A stretch of DNA of 64,000 nt from Hemicordylus capensis. Lineage: Eukaryota > Chordata > Lepidosauria > Squamata > Cordylidae. Below are positions 46,332 to 56,100 of the stretch, one piece after another. Where the stretch lies: NCBI RefSeq assembly GCF_027244095.1, contig NC_069665.1, positions 622,501 through 686,500 of the forward strand. The letters run 5' to 3'. Both the position numbers and the translations under genes were made by a program. The number at the start of each line of letters is the position of its first letter. The first letter of the stretch is position 1. Below the pieces are notes generated by a model, which made no database searches, was not told where the DNA came from, and saw nothing but the letters and a program-made list of their open reading frames with translations.

Positions 46332-47616
46332 GTTAAAAAAAACCCCTCCAGATAAATAAGAAGTTCTCCGGTCACAGCATTGCATGCCCAATGGCCTGCT
46401 CTTTGGCTGGCCTTGGTGAGCAGGGCTGCTCTCCACCGAGGAGGTTTGGGAGGCCAGGTCTAGCCCACACCATGAGGTGGGCAAGCAAAGCCAACCTGCC
46501 CTCCGTGCAGGGGCATCATCATGAAGGGGGCGTCCATGGGGCTCAAGCCCCCAGTGAGTGGCTCAGAGCCACGCATCTCATCAGCCACCTCCTTCTCGGG
46601 GTGGGGGGGGGAGTGGTTGCTGCCACCGCCCCCCTGCCAGCCAGGGTCACTTCTCGGCTCTGTTTCCTCCCCAAAAGGTGTTGTGCTGCTGGGGGCAGGA
46701 GAGAGCCACTCTAGCCCCAGCACAGCACCTCCCTGGAGGAAGAGAAACTAGAGGAGACCGGCCGGGTGCAATTATTCTTGCGTGCGGGGGGGGGGGGATA
46801 ATTGAGTTTAATTATTGGGGGGGGCAGGGCCTGGGTCTCTTGAGTACTGAGTGGGAAAGGAGAGCCCCGAGAGGCCCAGCCCAGCCCTCTCCTGGCCCGT
46901 CCTGGCCGCTGCTGGTTTCCCAGCCCCTTTTCCTCCCAAGGGGATGACGAGAGGGCAGCAGATGCTGAGAAGAACCGGCACCTCCCGCCCCTGCCTGCCT
47001 GTGCTCTGCACCCTCGAGGGGGCCAGGCAGCGGCTCGTGGGGCTCTGTTCACATGCTGGGGTGGAAATCAACGGGTGGCTGCTGCCACAGTCTTGGAGCA
47101 GCAGATGCTGGGAAAGGCGACGACACACTCGGCCCACACTTGGCTGTAGGAGGCAGGAGTGGGGCAAGTCGCTGGCAGCGGTGGGAGTGGAGGCCAGCCT
47201 GTGGCTGCAGGAAAGGGAGGGGGCGCTCAGGACACTCGCCCGCAGCCTGCTTTGTCCACACAAAACCAGCCGGGTGCCGCTCTTGCCCTCCCAGCTTGTT
47301 CCCATCCCATGCAGAAGCCGTGTGCAGAGGCGGGAGGCCACCCTGGGCCTCTGTCCTCCCCAGCTAAGCGGGGGGGGGGGTGCAGCAGCCAGCCTCTCCC
47401 CCCCCCACTTCCTGCCCTCCAACGCAGCTAAGCAGAAGTGTTGCCGCCGCAGCAGCAGCAGCCACTCACCTGGGCTCTGGCCCCGACTGGGTCCCGGCAA
47501 GTCGCAAAGACCACTTTGGGGGGGTTTGGCTTTGCAAGGAAACGCTTCACGAGCTCCAAGCCGATGCCTCGGTTGGATCCTGTCACCAGAACGCTGCAGA
47601 TGTGGCTGGCTGGCAT
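40378..47616 (-). CDS. C-factor-like short-chain dehydrogenase/reductase, copy 1 (complete)
   Basis: Coding exons in transcript order: 47470-47616, 45548-45599, 42820-43007, 42127-42288, 41453-41563, 40378-40491. They sum to 774 nt, 257 codons plus stop, with matching phases and GT-AG borders. Family hallmarks are present: cofactor motif TGSNRGIG (residues 11-18) after the first beta strand (SVLV), the structural NNAG of LLINNAGVM, a serine in INMSTILGS, the catalytic YxxxK as YRCSK (179-183), and IHPGWVKT after it. There is no signal peptide or membrane segment, so it is predicted cytosolic. It should be an NAD(P)-dependent oxidoreductase of the group often labelled C-factor or carbonyl-reductase-like; the substrate is unknown. 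It converges on LRRC36 and lies in tandem with a second copy at 52-63 kb. Confidence 0.92.
41453..41563 (-). CDS. SDR copy 1, exon 5 (residues 184-220)
   Basis: Encodes AALNMLTKCQSMGYRDDGIL and CTAIHPGWVKTELGSEQ. Acceptor ccactccag, donor CAG|gtgggc. Confidence 0.95.
42127..42288 (-). CDS. SDR copy 1, exon 4 (residues 130-183), active site
   Basis: Encodes EFLPLLKKAAQASKEKGM, AAIINMSTILGSIEKTPEQ and VVSYRCSK, holding the Ser and Tyr-Lys catalytic residues. Acceptor ctctctag, donor AAG|gtgggt. Confidence 0.93.
42820..43007 (-). CDS. SDR copy 1, exon 3 (residues 67-129)
   Basis: Encodes ETTDEASVKAAAKQAEARLG, GLNLLINNAGVMPACTLES and VYSTNLVGPMLVAK. Acceptor ctttctag, donor AAG|gtcagc. Confidence 0.93.
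44795..45085 (-). repeat. About 300-bp dispersed repeat, tRNA-SINE-like
   Basis: Contains CTGCCAGTCTGGGTAGACAA, GAGCTAGATGGACCGAGGGT and AAGGCAGCTTCC. It is the inverse of the copies at 50676, 52531 and 61530. SDR copy 1 intron 2. Confidence 0.65.
45195..45440 (-). repeat. Interspersed repeat tail (LINE-like)
   Basis: A TTAG tandem run is followed by TATATACTGCCCTTCCTAAA and an AT-rich stretch with a CCAA run. It shares the 'ACTGCCCTTCC-AAA-TGGCTCA' signature with 58485-58740. SDR copy 1 intron 2. Confidence 0.5.
45548..45599 (-). CDS. SDR copy 1, exon 2 (residues 50-67)
   Basis: 52 nt encoding ELRTLASKHPNLAILQL plus one base. Acceptor ttttcctgcag, donor G|gtatgt. The corresponding exon of copy 2 has the same length and phase. 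Confidence 0.9.
46447..46850. repeat. Copy A of a 320-400 bp duplicated segment
   Basis: From GGGAGGCCAGGTCTAG through TGGCTCAGAGCCACG and CCCCAAAAGGTGTTGTGCTG to CAGGGCCTGGGTCTCTTGAG. It is near-identical to 51093-51400. Confidence 0.8.
47470..47616 (-). CDS. SDR copy 1, exon 1 (residues 1-49)
   Basis: Starts MPASHICSVLVTGSNRGIGL and ends FATCRDPVGARAQ. Donor CAG|gtgagt, phase 0. This exon holds the dinucleotide-binding motif. Confidence 0.92.
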
Positions 47617-48124
47617 GTTGCCTCGAGGGTGGAAGCCGCTGGTCCTGTTGCGCGTCCTTGCTGCACCGCTGCTGGCGTTGCTCTGTCTCTTGCACGGAGA
47701 GGTCTGCCAAGTGGGCTGTCAGCTGCCCCAGCTAGCTCCGGCAAGCGCCCCGCCTCCTTTCCCGCTCCTTGCACAGAGCGCCCTCCCTCTCCTGCAAACT
47801 CTGGCCACGCTTGCTAAAGAGCAGGCAGCCAGTGGGCCGGCCAGCTGGATGGGAGGGCGCGTTCTGCCTGCTTAAGTGTGAAACTGGCCCTGGAATGTCC
47901 CGGCTGGGCCCGGTCAGCCAGTGAGCAGCGCAGAGATGGCCCTGTGCTGACGGCGGGGTCACAAGGGATCCCGAATGCACACGCATGCCACAGCCCTGAC
48001 GAGAAGAGCCCTGCACACGTCTAAGAAGCCACGCAGGCCACCCAGGGTGGGCAAGCGTGGCTGGCTGAGGGGTGTCCTCTTTCCCCCAGCTGGTGATCAG
48101 AGCGGACACAGCCGAGCATCTTCC

Positions 48125-49568
48125 CAGAGGCGTAACTAGGGAAAATGGCGCCCGGGGCAAGCACTGAAATTGTGCCCCCCCGCTGCCCCCCCAGCATACA
48201 TCTGACTGACATACATGTGTTTTTTTCCTCACAACAACCCTGTGAAGTTGGCTTGTATCTCAAACAACATAATTATGATGCAATGATTGATGATACACAC
48301 CACATTATACTTAGGTTTTTCCTCACAAGCAACAACCCTGTGGAGTTGGCTTGTATCTCAAACAACAGAATTATGATGCAATGATTGATGATACACACCA
48401 CATTATACTTAGGTTTTTCCTCACAAGCAAGAGACAATCTCCAAAGGTCCTGGCATATAACCCCCTCCCCCATTTTTCTTGCCAAACGTTGTGTCTTTAG
48501 CAGGATACCACAGGCACTTGTTAAAGCTAACACTGCAGGTTTTTCTGAGATGGAGCTGTTATAGGAGCACTTCAACGTAAACTGAGATCACAAGGCAAGC
48601 TTTCACAGTGCAAAAATGAGCATGCCAGCAAGCAGAACTCATGGTAAAACTCTCTTGAAACACCTTGTAACAATGCACAGGCAGCTATGTTACACTGCTT
48701 GAGTCAACTCACACTGCTGTACTACCCAGGCTGTGGGAACTGACTCTCAGTTCCATATGCATGCATGCATTTAAGATTGAGTGCCAAAGAATCTTTACGA
48801 TTGTTTTTCTTTCTTTTGGGGCGGAGAGAGGAGCGTATAATGCAAACATTAACACCTGTTAGGCACCTGAGACCATAGTTGGGCAGCTAAATAAAAGCCT
48901 GATTCTTTAATATGTTTCCCCCCCCACATGTGGCTTCTGTAGTTTTTGCAACTCATTCTCACCCTGACACTTGGTCTGCTGCTTCCACCCGCCCACCGCC
49001 GAATCCTTTCTTCCGTGCGGGTGTCCGTGTGTGTCCTCGTCGTCCTGCCTGCGCCTGCTGCAGTGCAGCCCCAGCCACCACGCTTTCCTCCGTGATGGCG
49101 ACCGCGCCACCACATGCAGGCGAACAGAGGAGGACGGACGCACGGCACGCCGGCCGAGTCGCGCGTGTGTGCGTCACTGACTAGAGACCCTCTGGCTGGC
49201 AAGCCACTAGAGGGCCTCTTTCTGGCTGTTCCAGACTAAGCGAGCGATGTAGCGAGTGAGCCTCAGCCAAGGGCAGGCGCAGTGAGCAGCATAAAAGGCG
49301 CCCGCCACGGCGCCCGCCGCCAAGCCAGGCCACTGACTGGCCGCAAGCAAAGCAATGGGGAGCACCGCGGGCGGCACGGAAGGGACCGCTCGTGGGGAAG
49401 GAAGCGCCGATGCGCTCCCTTGACTGCTGCAGCGCTGCTGCACTGAGCAGGAGAAATTTGTATTAAATTTTTTTAAAAAAATTGGTCATGGCGGCGCCCC
49501 CCACGTGACCCGAAAAGATGGCGCCCGGGGCACGTGCCCCCCCTGCCCCTCCTGTAGTTACGCCTCTG
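48125..49568. mobile_element. hAT-type non-autonomous DNA transposon with intact ends
   Basis: Terminal inverted repeats CAGAGGCGTAACTA (left) and TAGTTACGCCTCTG (right) match over 14 bp. The element is flanked by a perfect 8-bp target-site duplication CATCTTCC at 48117-48124 and 49569-49576, the hAT signature. Next to each end is a GGCGCCCGGGGCA block, itself inverted. The interior has a tandem duplication near 48221-48420, an AT-richer part, and a GC-rich right third. No transposase frame is visible, so it must have moved with enzyme from elsewhere. Confidence 0.85.
48221..48430. repeat. Tandem duplication (period about 98 bp) inside the hAT element
   Basis: Two near-identical units, each from TTTTTCCTCACAA through ATTATGATGCAATGATTG to CATTATACTTAGG, followed by the start of a third. 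Confidence 0.85.
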
Positions 49569-49639
49569 CATCTTCCCGACTGCAGATGCACACAATGGTG
49601 AAGCTCTCCGGGTCTGGGCCTGCGTCTTTTTATTGTTTG

Positions 49640-50145
49640 TTTGTCTGTCTGTTTGTTTGTCAGATTTGTACACCGCCCCAAACTTTTGTCTCTGGGAAGT
49701 CAACAATAATCTAAAAACAAGTTTAAAACATACACAAAAACTTAAAACAATTTAGATAATTTAAAATCAAGCACAGATTAAAACCTAAAAAATGTGAAAA
49801 GCTGGAAAAGCTTGGGGGAAGAGGTGGGTTTTCAAGTGCTTTTTAAAAATTGCCAGAGATGGAGAGGATCGTATTTTAGTAGGGAGCACATTCCACAGTC
49901 TCGGGGCCGCAACCAAGAAGGCCCGTCCCCGTGTGGCCACTAGCTGAGCTGGCGGCAACTGGAGACGGACCTCTCCGGACGACCTCAATGGGCAGTGGGG
50001 CTCCTGATGAAGAAGCCGTTCTCTTGAATACCTAGCAGGGCCCAAGCCGCTGAGGGCTTTATAAGTTATAACCAGCACCTTGTATTTTGCCCGGAAACGT
50101 CTTGGCAGCCAGTGTATCAGCAAAGGAGTGATGGGACTCTCTGTT
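49640..50145 (-). mobile_element. 3' end of an L2-type LINE
   Basis: The minus frame reads IHWLPRRFRAKYKVLVITYK, ALSGLGPARY and [20 protein letters not shown], the conserved C-terminus of vertebrate L2-like reverse transcriptases. A TTTG-type repeat lies at the 3' end (49625-49660). It is a short 5'-truncated copy. Confidence 0.7.
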
Positions 50146-50675
50146 TGTTGCTAAACAGAAATGAAAGCGCACCCCTGCCGGGACCAGACTGGGCGGGGAG
50201 GGAGGCGGGGGGGAGGGGGGTTTCCACTTGGTCCAGGGGCATCTTCTTTCTAGCTGTGGCCAACCAGAGGGCTCTGGGAATCAAGATATTCTCTTTCATT
50301 TTTGACCGAATGGACATCCAGCAACTTGTGAGCGCCCACACGTGTGCAGGCCTTCGAGGGACCACTGCTGGGACCCCCACAGACCGAAGGCAGGTGCCCT
50401 CCTCTGCTGAGGGCCCCAGAAACAGGTCTCCAGAGGGAGGCTGTCCCCGTGCTAGTCCTGGGCCTCATCTCTGTGGCCAGACCTCTCCTGCTGCTGCTGC
50501 GGCGGCGTTTTTAAGAAGAGCCTGGAAGGACCCCCATGCCAGCCAGCCAACCTTCCTTCTCCAGCAGCAGCAGCAGCCTGCCTGCCCTCCTCGTGAGGGG
50601 GAAGCCAGAGGCCAGGCCACCGTGGGGCTGAGGCGGGGTGGGGAGGGGGGCAGACAAAAGCCACTAAAACCAAGT

Positions 50676-51005
50676 GGGAACATAGGAACTGAGGAAGCTG
50701 CCATCTATTATCAGTCCATCTCGCTCAGTATTGTCTTCACAGACTGGCAGCGGCTTCTCCCAGGTTGCAGGCAGGAATCTCTCTCAGCCCTCTCTGGGAG
50801 ATGCTGCCAGGGAGGGCCAGGGAGGGGACTTGGAACCTTCTTGCTCTTCCCAGAGCGGCAGCTTCATCCCCAGAGGGGAACCTCTTCCGGTGCTCACACC
50901 TCTGGTCTCCCATTCATATGCAACCAGGGTGGACCCTGCTTAGCTCAGGGGACAAGTCAGGCTGGCTCCCACCAGACCAGCTCTCCTCTCCTTGCATACT
51001 GGCGA
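50676..51005 (+). repeat. About 300-bp dispersed repeat, second copy
   Basis: Contains CTCAGTATTGTCTTCACAGA, GGCAGCGGCTTCTCCCAGGT and AACCAGGGTGGACCCTGCTT. Confidence 0.7.
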
Positions 51006-51092
51006 ACCTGTTGTGAAATGGGGCTCATCACATTTGGGGCACACACCCCCATCTTCTCCTCCCTCTGCCGGATCTCAGGCCAAAAAGGAGAG

Positions 51093-51400
51093 TTGGGAGG
51101 CCAAGTCTAGTCTCATGAGGTGGGCAAGCAAAGCAAATCATTAGGGGGTCGTCCATGGGGCTCAAGCCCCCAGTGAGTGGCTCAGAGCCACGAATCTCAT
51201 CAGTCACTTCTCGGCTCGGTTTCCTCCCCAAAAGGTGTTGTGCTGCTGGGGGCAGGAGAGAGCCACTTTAGCCCCCAGCACAGCACCTCCCCGAAGAGAA
51301 ACTAGAGGAGACCAGTCGGGTGTAATTATTCTTGCGGGGGGGGGGATAATTGAGTTTAATTATCGGGGGGGGCAGGGCCTGGGTCTCTTGAGTATCGAGC
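51093..51400. repeat. Copy B of a 320-400 bp duplicated segment
   Basis: Same order of blocks as 46447-46850 with small deletions, in the same orientation, 4.6 kb away. The nature of the unit is not recognised. Confidence 0.8.
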
Positions 51401-52141
51401 AGTGCTGCTGATGCCAGGGGGGCCTAAACACCAAGAAGACGCTGCCGCCTGCTGCCCTTCGGAGAGCCGCCCCCACACCTCTGGGGCTGGGCTGCCATGG
51501 AAGCCAGAGAGGCGATTGTTCTCTTCCAACCACAAAAGGGCTGGATATCAACTTGGCAGGCACACAGAAGAGCTCTTTGTCAGGGCCCTGCCTGGGCAAA
51601 CTAGGCAAACTAGGCGTGCCTAACGGTGCTGCTGACCAAAGGCTGGAGGCTGTGAACGCCCAGCCCCGCTGGCGGCAGCAACTCTTCCTCCTCAAGGCAA
51701 GAGGCAAGTTACAAGTTGGGGGGGGGTCTGGGGCACCCCACACCAACCCACCAGCTAAGGAAGGCTTGATGTCAAGGGAGCGGCCGGATCCCTCCCAGAG
51801 AGCTGGTTTGTTTACTCCTGAGCAAGCCACTCTGCCTGGTTGGATAGCCTGCTGCTGTCCTCCTTGGTGGGGGCAAGCCGAGCTCTGCCTGGGCGACTTG
51901 GAGGGAGAGGCCACCCAGTCTCCCAGGAGGAGGACAGCCCCTCCTTTCCCTGGAAAGGGTCTCAGAAGGGAGGGAAAGTTGGCGCCTGTCCCCAAGAGGA
52001 GGTCTGTGTGAGTCTAAAACTGCCACAGTGACAACACAAGTTTGTTCATAATCATGCAAAAAGCGACCCCTTCCAGGAATGTTCAGACAACAGACGACAA
52101 AGGAACCTGAGGGCCTATGGTTACCCAGGCTGGAAGAGCTC

Positions 52142-52147
52142 TTTATT
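52142..52147 (-). terminator. Poly(A) signal AATAAA of SDR copy 2
   Basis: AATAAA on the minus strand 56 nt past the stop codon. Confidence 0.6.
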
Positions 52148-52202
52148 GGCGACACAATGGTCTGGTGGGGCTGGGAGGTCTCCATCCTGCCTGACACCTC
52201 CG

Positions 52203-52316
52203 TCACCAAGGAACCGGATTTCCTTCCCAGTCGAGGAAAGAGCCGGTCTCTTTCTCAGTGAGCGTGGAAAGGACTTCCACAATCCCAGTGGTGCTCTTTT
52301 TCACTGTCGTCGGGAG
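52203..52316 (-). CDS. SDR copy 2, exon 6
   Basis: Encodes LPTTVKKSTTGIVEVLSTLT and GSFLDWEGNPVPW, then TGA; 114 nt as in copy 1. Acceptor caattttacag. Confidence 0.92.
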   Translation of the reverse strand, partial: LPTTVKKSTTGIVEVLSTLTEKETGSFLDWEGNPVPW

Positions 52317-53123
52317 CTGTAAAATTGTGAGAGAGAACCATGAGAAATGCCCCAGTTTTTCCCATGCAGGCCAGCAGCTCAGCGTGGTGGGCCTGATCCT
52401 CAAAGTCCTGGAGAGCCTTGTAGCAAAGTCCTTGCATTCATTGAGGGTAAAGCTCCAGCACCTATGAACTGCAACTCCCTACAGTTGGTTTGGCAAAAAG
52501 CTGCAAACCAAGCCTTGGGTGCCTTCTATAGGAACATAGGAAGCTGCCCTATACTGAGTCAGACCCTTGGTCCGTCTAGCTCAGTACTGTCTACACAGAC
52601 TGGCAGCAGCTTCTCCAAGGTCTGTGCAGGCAGGAATCTCTCCCAGCCCTCTCTTGGTGATGCTGCCAGGGAGGGAACTTGGAACCTTCTTCTGCTCTTC
52701 CCAGAGCGGCTCCATCCCCTAAGAGGGGGATCTCTGACAGTGTTCACACATGTAGTCTCCCATTCATGTGCAACCAGGGTGGGCCCTGCTTAGCTCAGGG
52801 GACAAGTCAGGCTTGCAGCCACAAGACCAGTTTGCCTTGTGGAGTTTTGCAGTGGTGGGCTGGGTGCTGCCCCCTGCAGGGGGGGCCTCAGCTAGGGAAA
52901 GCTAACTCAAGAGGAGGATGGGAGGAGTCCGTCTGCCTGGCAGGGCTGGGAGACTCGGCATGCAGTCCTCTTGTGTGACTGCTGAAGTCGGCCACAAGGA
53001 TCAGGCTAGCGAGCTTCCATGTTCTATATGGTGTCACACACATCCGATTCCTTTTCAAACCCAGGCTCCCTACCCCTTTGCTAAAATCAGCCACCTTCTG
53101 GTTTTGTACCTGCTGGTCTGTGC

Positions 53124-53164
<41 letters not shown>

Positions 53165-56100
53165 ACTCCTAAAACTCCCTACAGCCCAGCTGTTTGGGGC
53201 ACGCTGGTGTACAAGAGGGCTAGCCATCTGACCCTGTCTGGAGGGCCATTACACACCTGGCAATTTTGCAGCCACAGCAGGTGGCTAGACTTGGTGTCCA
53301 CCCCGATAATGCCGGGAAGAAGCAAAGGGAGGTTGCATGGATCCATGTCTAGCTTCTCCCCACAAAGCCAACATACGCAGCAAGAGTAGAACTGGAATCG
53401 TGGCCTGGAATAGGCGGAGGCTGCTGGTGCTGCTGGGAGCCTAGATGAGTTTACACACACACACGCCCTGGGCGTTTCCCAGATTACACGCTGCAGATTA
53501 CACGTACTCGCAACGTGTCTGCTAGGTGCCCCTCTGTACTGCCCGGGTTTCCACATTGCTGCTGCGTTGTCAGCAGGATACCGTTCATATTTCCCATGCC
53601 TTGATTTGAATTGCAATGATGCATTTTTGCCCTACAATGTTGTAAATGTGCTGCAGGAAAGTAGCTGTATTTTTCCGTGGTAGGGAAGCTTGCAATGGAG
53701 TTTATGCATTGCAGTGTGTTGCAGTATGGACAGTTCTTTGCCCCAATGCCCATACTTGCTTCCTCTGCCCCCTCGCCGCGGGGAGAAAAACAGGCAAAGG
53801 GAAATCTCACCTTTCCCCTCCTTTCCTCCCCACAGATCCCAAACCCCACACCTCCCTCCTCCTCCGTTTGCTTCCAGTATAACTTGAGCTTGTCGACACA
53901 GAAGGGAAAGGGAGAGCAGCTGAGCAGGTTTCTGAATCCAAGCCTTTCTTGTGCACTTTTTACTGAAGAGGAAGCATTGAAATAATCATTTACTTCTGGG
54001 CAATCCCCCTTGCTTGCTACAAGGCAAAGGACAGGGAGAGAGAAAAGTCACTTACTTCAGAGGAAGCCCATTGAACTGAATCATGATTCATTTACTCCTG
54101 TGCAATCCCACAGCGCTCACTGGAGGAGCACTCGCTTCCCCCCTCCTATTTATTAATTTCCCTGGCCAGTTCCTGTCTTTCCCCCTTCCTGGCTTGCTAC
54201 AGGATTCCCTTTTGCTCCCCACCCCCCATAAGCAGTTCCCTTGTTTTGTCACTCCAAAGGATCTCCTCCCAAAAATAAATAAATCCCGTTATTGCTTGCC
54301 CAAGACTGGAATGATGCAAGACAAAGCTAGATTTTTGTTTTGGAACGGTGCTTCCCCCTGCTGGCACAAGGCAGCTGAGAAATTACAAAAAAACATTTTT
54401 TCACATCACCCACCCCCCCACCCTCGCAACTCCTTTGGCCCAAATGGAGCAGGAGGAGTGGCAGATAAACGTGTTTCAAGGAGAATATGGACAGTCCTGC
54501 CTTGAAAACACGTTGCAATGGACAGAAAATATGAATGGCCACCGGCCTACAAGGAAGCCTTGAATAACGCTTTACTCTCAGTTTTGAACCATTGCACTAT
54601 TCCGTCACACTTTGCAACACGTGACCCGTCGCAAATCTCGTACTCCAGAAAACGCTCTAGAGGAGCAGCTCCATATGTGACAGTTCTCCGAGACCCCCAA
54701 GCTCCCCCATGGCCCAGAGTGCTTTTTCCAAGCTGTGGGGTGTGCTCCGGCTGTGCCTCCCCTTGTTGATAGAATGGATTTATACCTGCATTTTCTTCCT
54801 GACCGATTCACCTCCAAGGGGCTTATAATTTATACCAAAAAAATACCAGACCTCCCTAAGGTAAATCCCAAACCATTAAAATTCTACTAAAGCAGCAACT
54901 TAGCTGATAATCCCACATGCACAGGCCAGAGGGCTCTGCATAGATCTGCCCCGGAAGACCATATGGAAACTGTGGCTGGGACAAGAGGCAGCCAAACAGG
55001 GTCCGTCCCGGGATGTGATCACATCATGGCTCTGCTACAACCGCTGCATTGGCTGTGGCTGGTTTCTGAAAGGACCGCCTTCGCCCATGTCAGTTTGCTT
55101 GTCCTGCAAGGTCTTCCAGGGAGGCCTCGGAGGTTTGACTGGTAGTGACGAGTGAATGGACCTTCTTTGTGTTGATCCCCATTCTATGGAACTCCCTGCC
55201 ACCTGAAGTGTGACTGGCATTGCCCCCCCACCATTTAGTTTTTCAACAGAATCTGAAAACTTATGGTTATGTCTTTTTTTCTTGATCTCTCTTTCTTTTC
55301 AATTACAGTTATTTTTTATTGTTTTATTATGTCTGTTATAATATTTCTGTTGTCAGCTAGCTAGCTATATATTGATACTTCTCGTTAACATTATATGGGC
55401 TCTCAGTCTAAAGAGATTTAAAAACACTGTCTAGATTATCTTATTGTTTTTATAGCATGTGTAAAATGGTTATAGAATTATTTATAACAGATCTGGGTGT
55501 GGGTGTGTGTGTGTATCTGTTTTTGAAATGCACCAACCCTGTGTGCAGCAGCCCTCGCACCCCGCCCCAGCTCCTATAGGCCCCCCCCGCCCCACTGCAG
55601 CATCTCTCTCCAAGCCCCAGAGCTGCTCATGAGCGCCACCTGCTGCAACTGGTTCAGAGTTGCCTTTTCAAAGGAACTGACCACCTTTCCACCAGAGTCC
55701 CACGATGGAGGCGGCGGCAGCTCACCTTCTCCAAGCATCATCTGTTCACTTACCAGACATGACCCCATGGCAGTTTTCACCCAGCCAGGGTGGATGGCAA
55801 TGCAGAGAATCCCAAACTGCTTGTACTCCAAGGCCTGGCACCTGGTCAGCATGTTCAGGGCAGTCTGCAGATGAGACGCGTTGTCAGCAGAGGGCGCTGC
55901 AGCCACGTGCCCCCAAAGAGGCCCCCCAAGCCAGCCCCCTCCCCCCCCCCTTCGGCTGGCCATCTGGAGCCAGGAGCTGATCAACTGTATGGCAGTTAAC
56001 AGGACGGACTGGGCTTTGTTTACATGCAGGATCAAGGTGTGTGTTGGGGTGGGGGGTCTATTTGGCTGATCTCCGTGCAGGATAAGGCAGGGGGATCCCA

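Larger units (their letters stand above)
47617..52141. other. Intergenic region between the two SDR copies
   Basis: Upstream of SDR copy 1 the first about 260 bp should hold its promoter; no TATA box is clear. The rest is the hAT element, an L2 LINE tail, a dispersed repeat, the duplicated 320-400 bp segment and about 700 bp (51400-52100) in which I see nothing. Confidence 0.5.
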
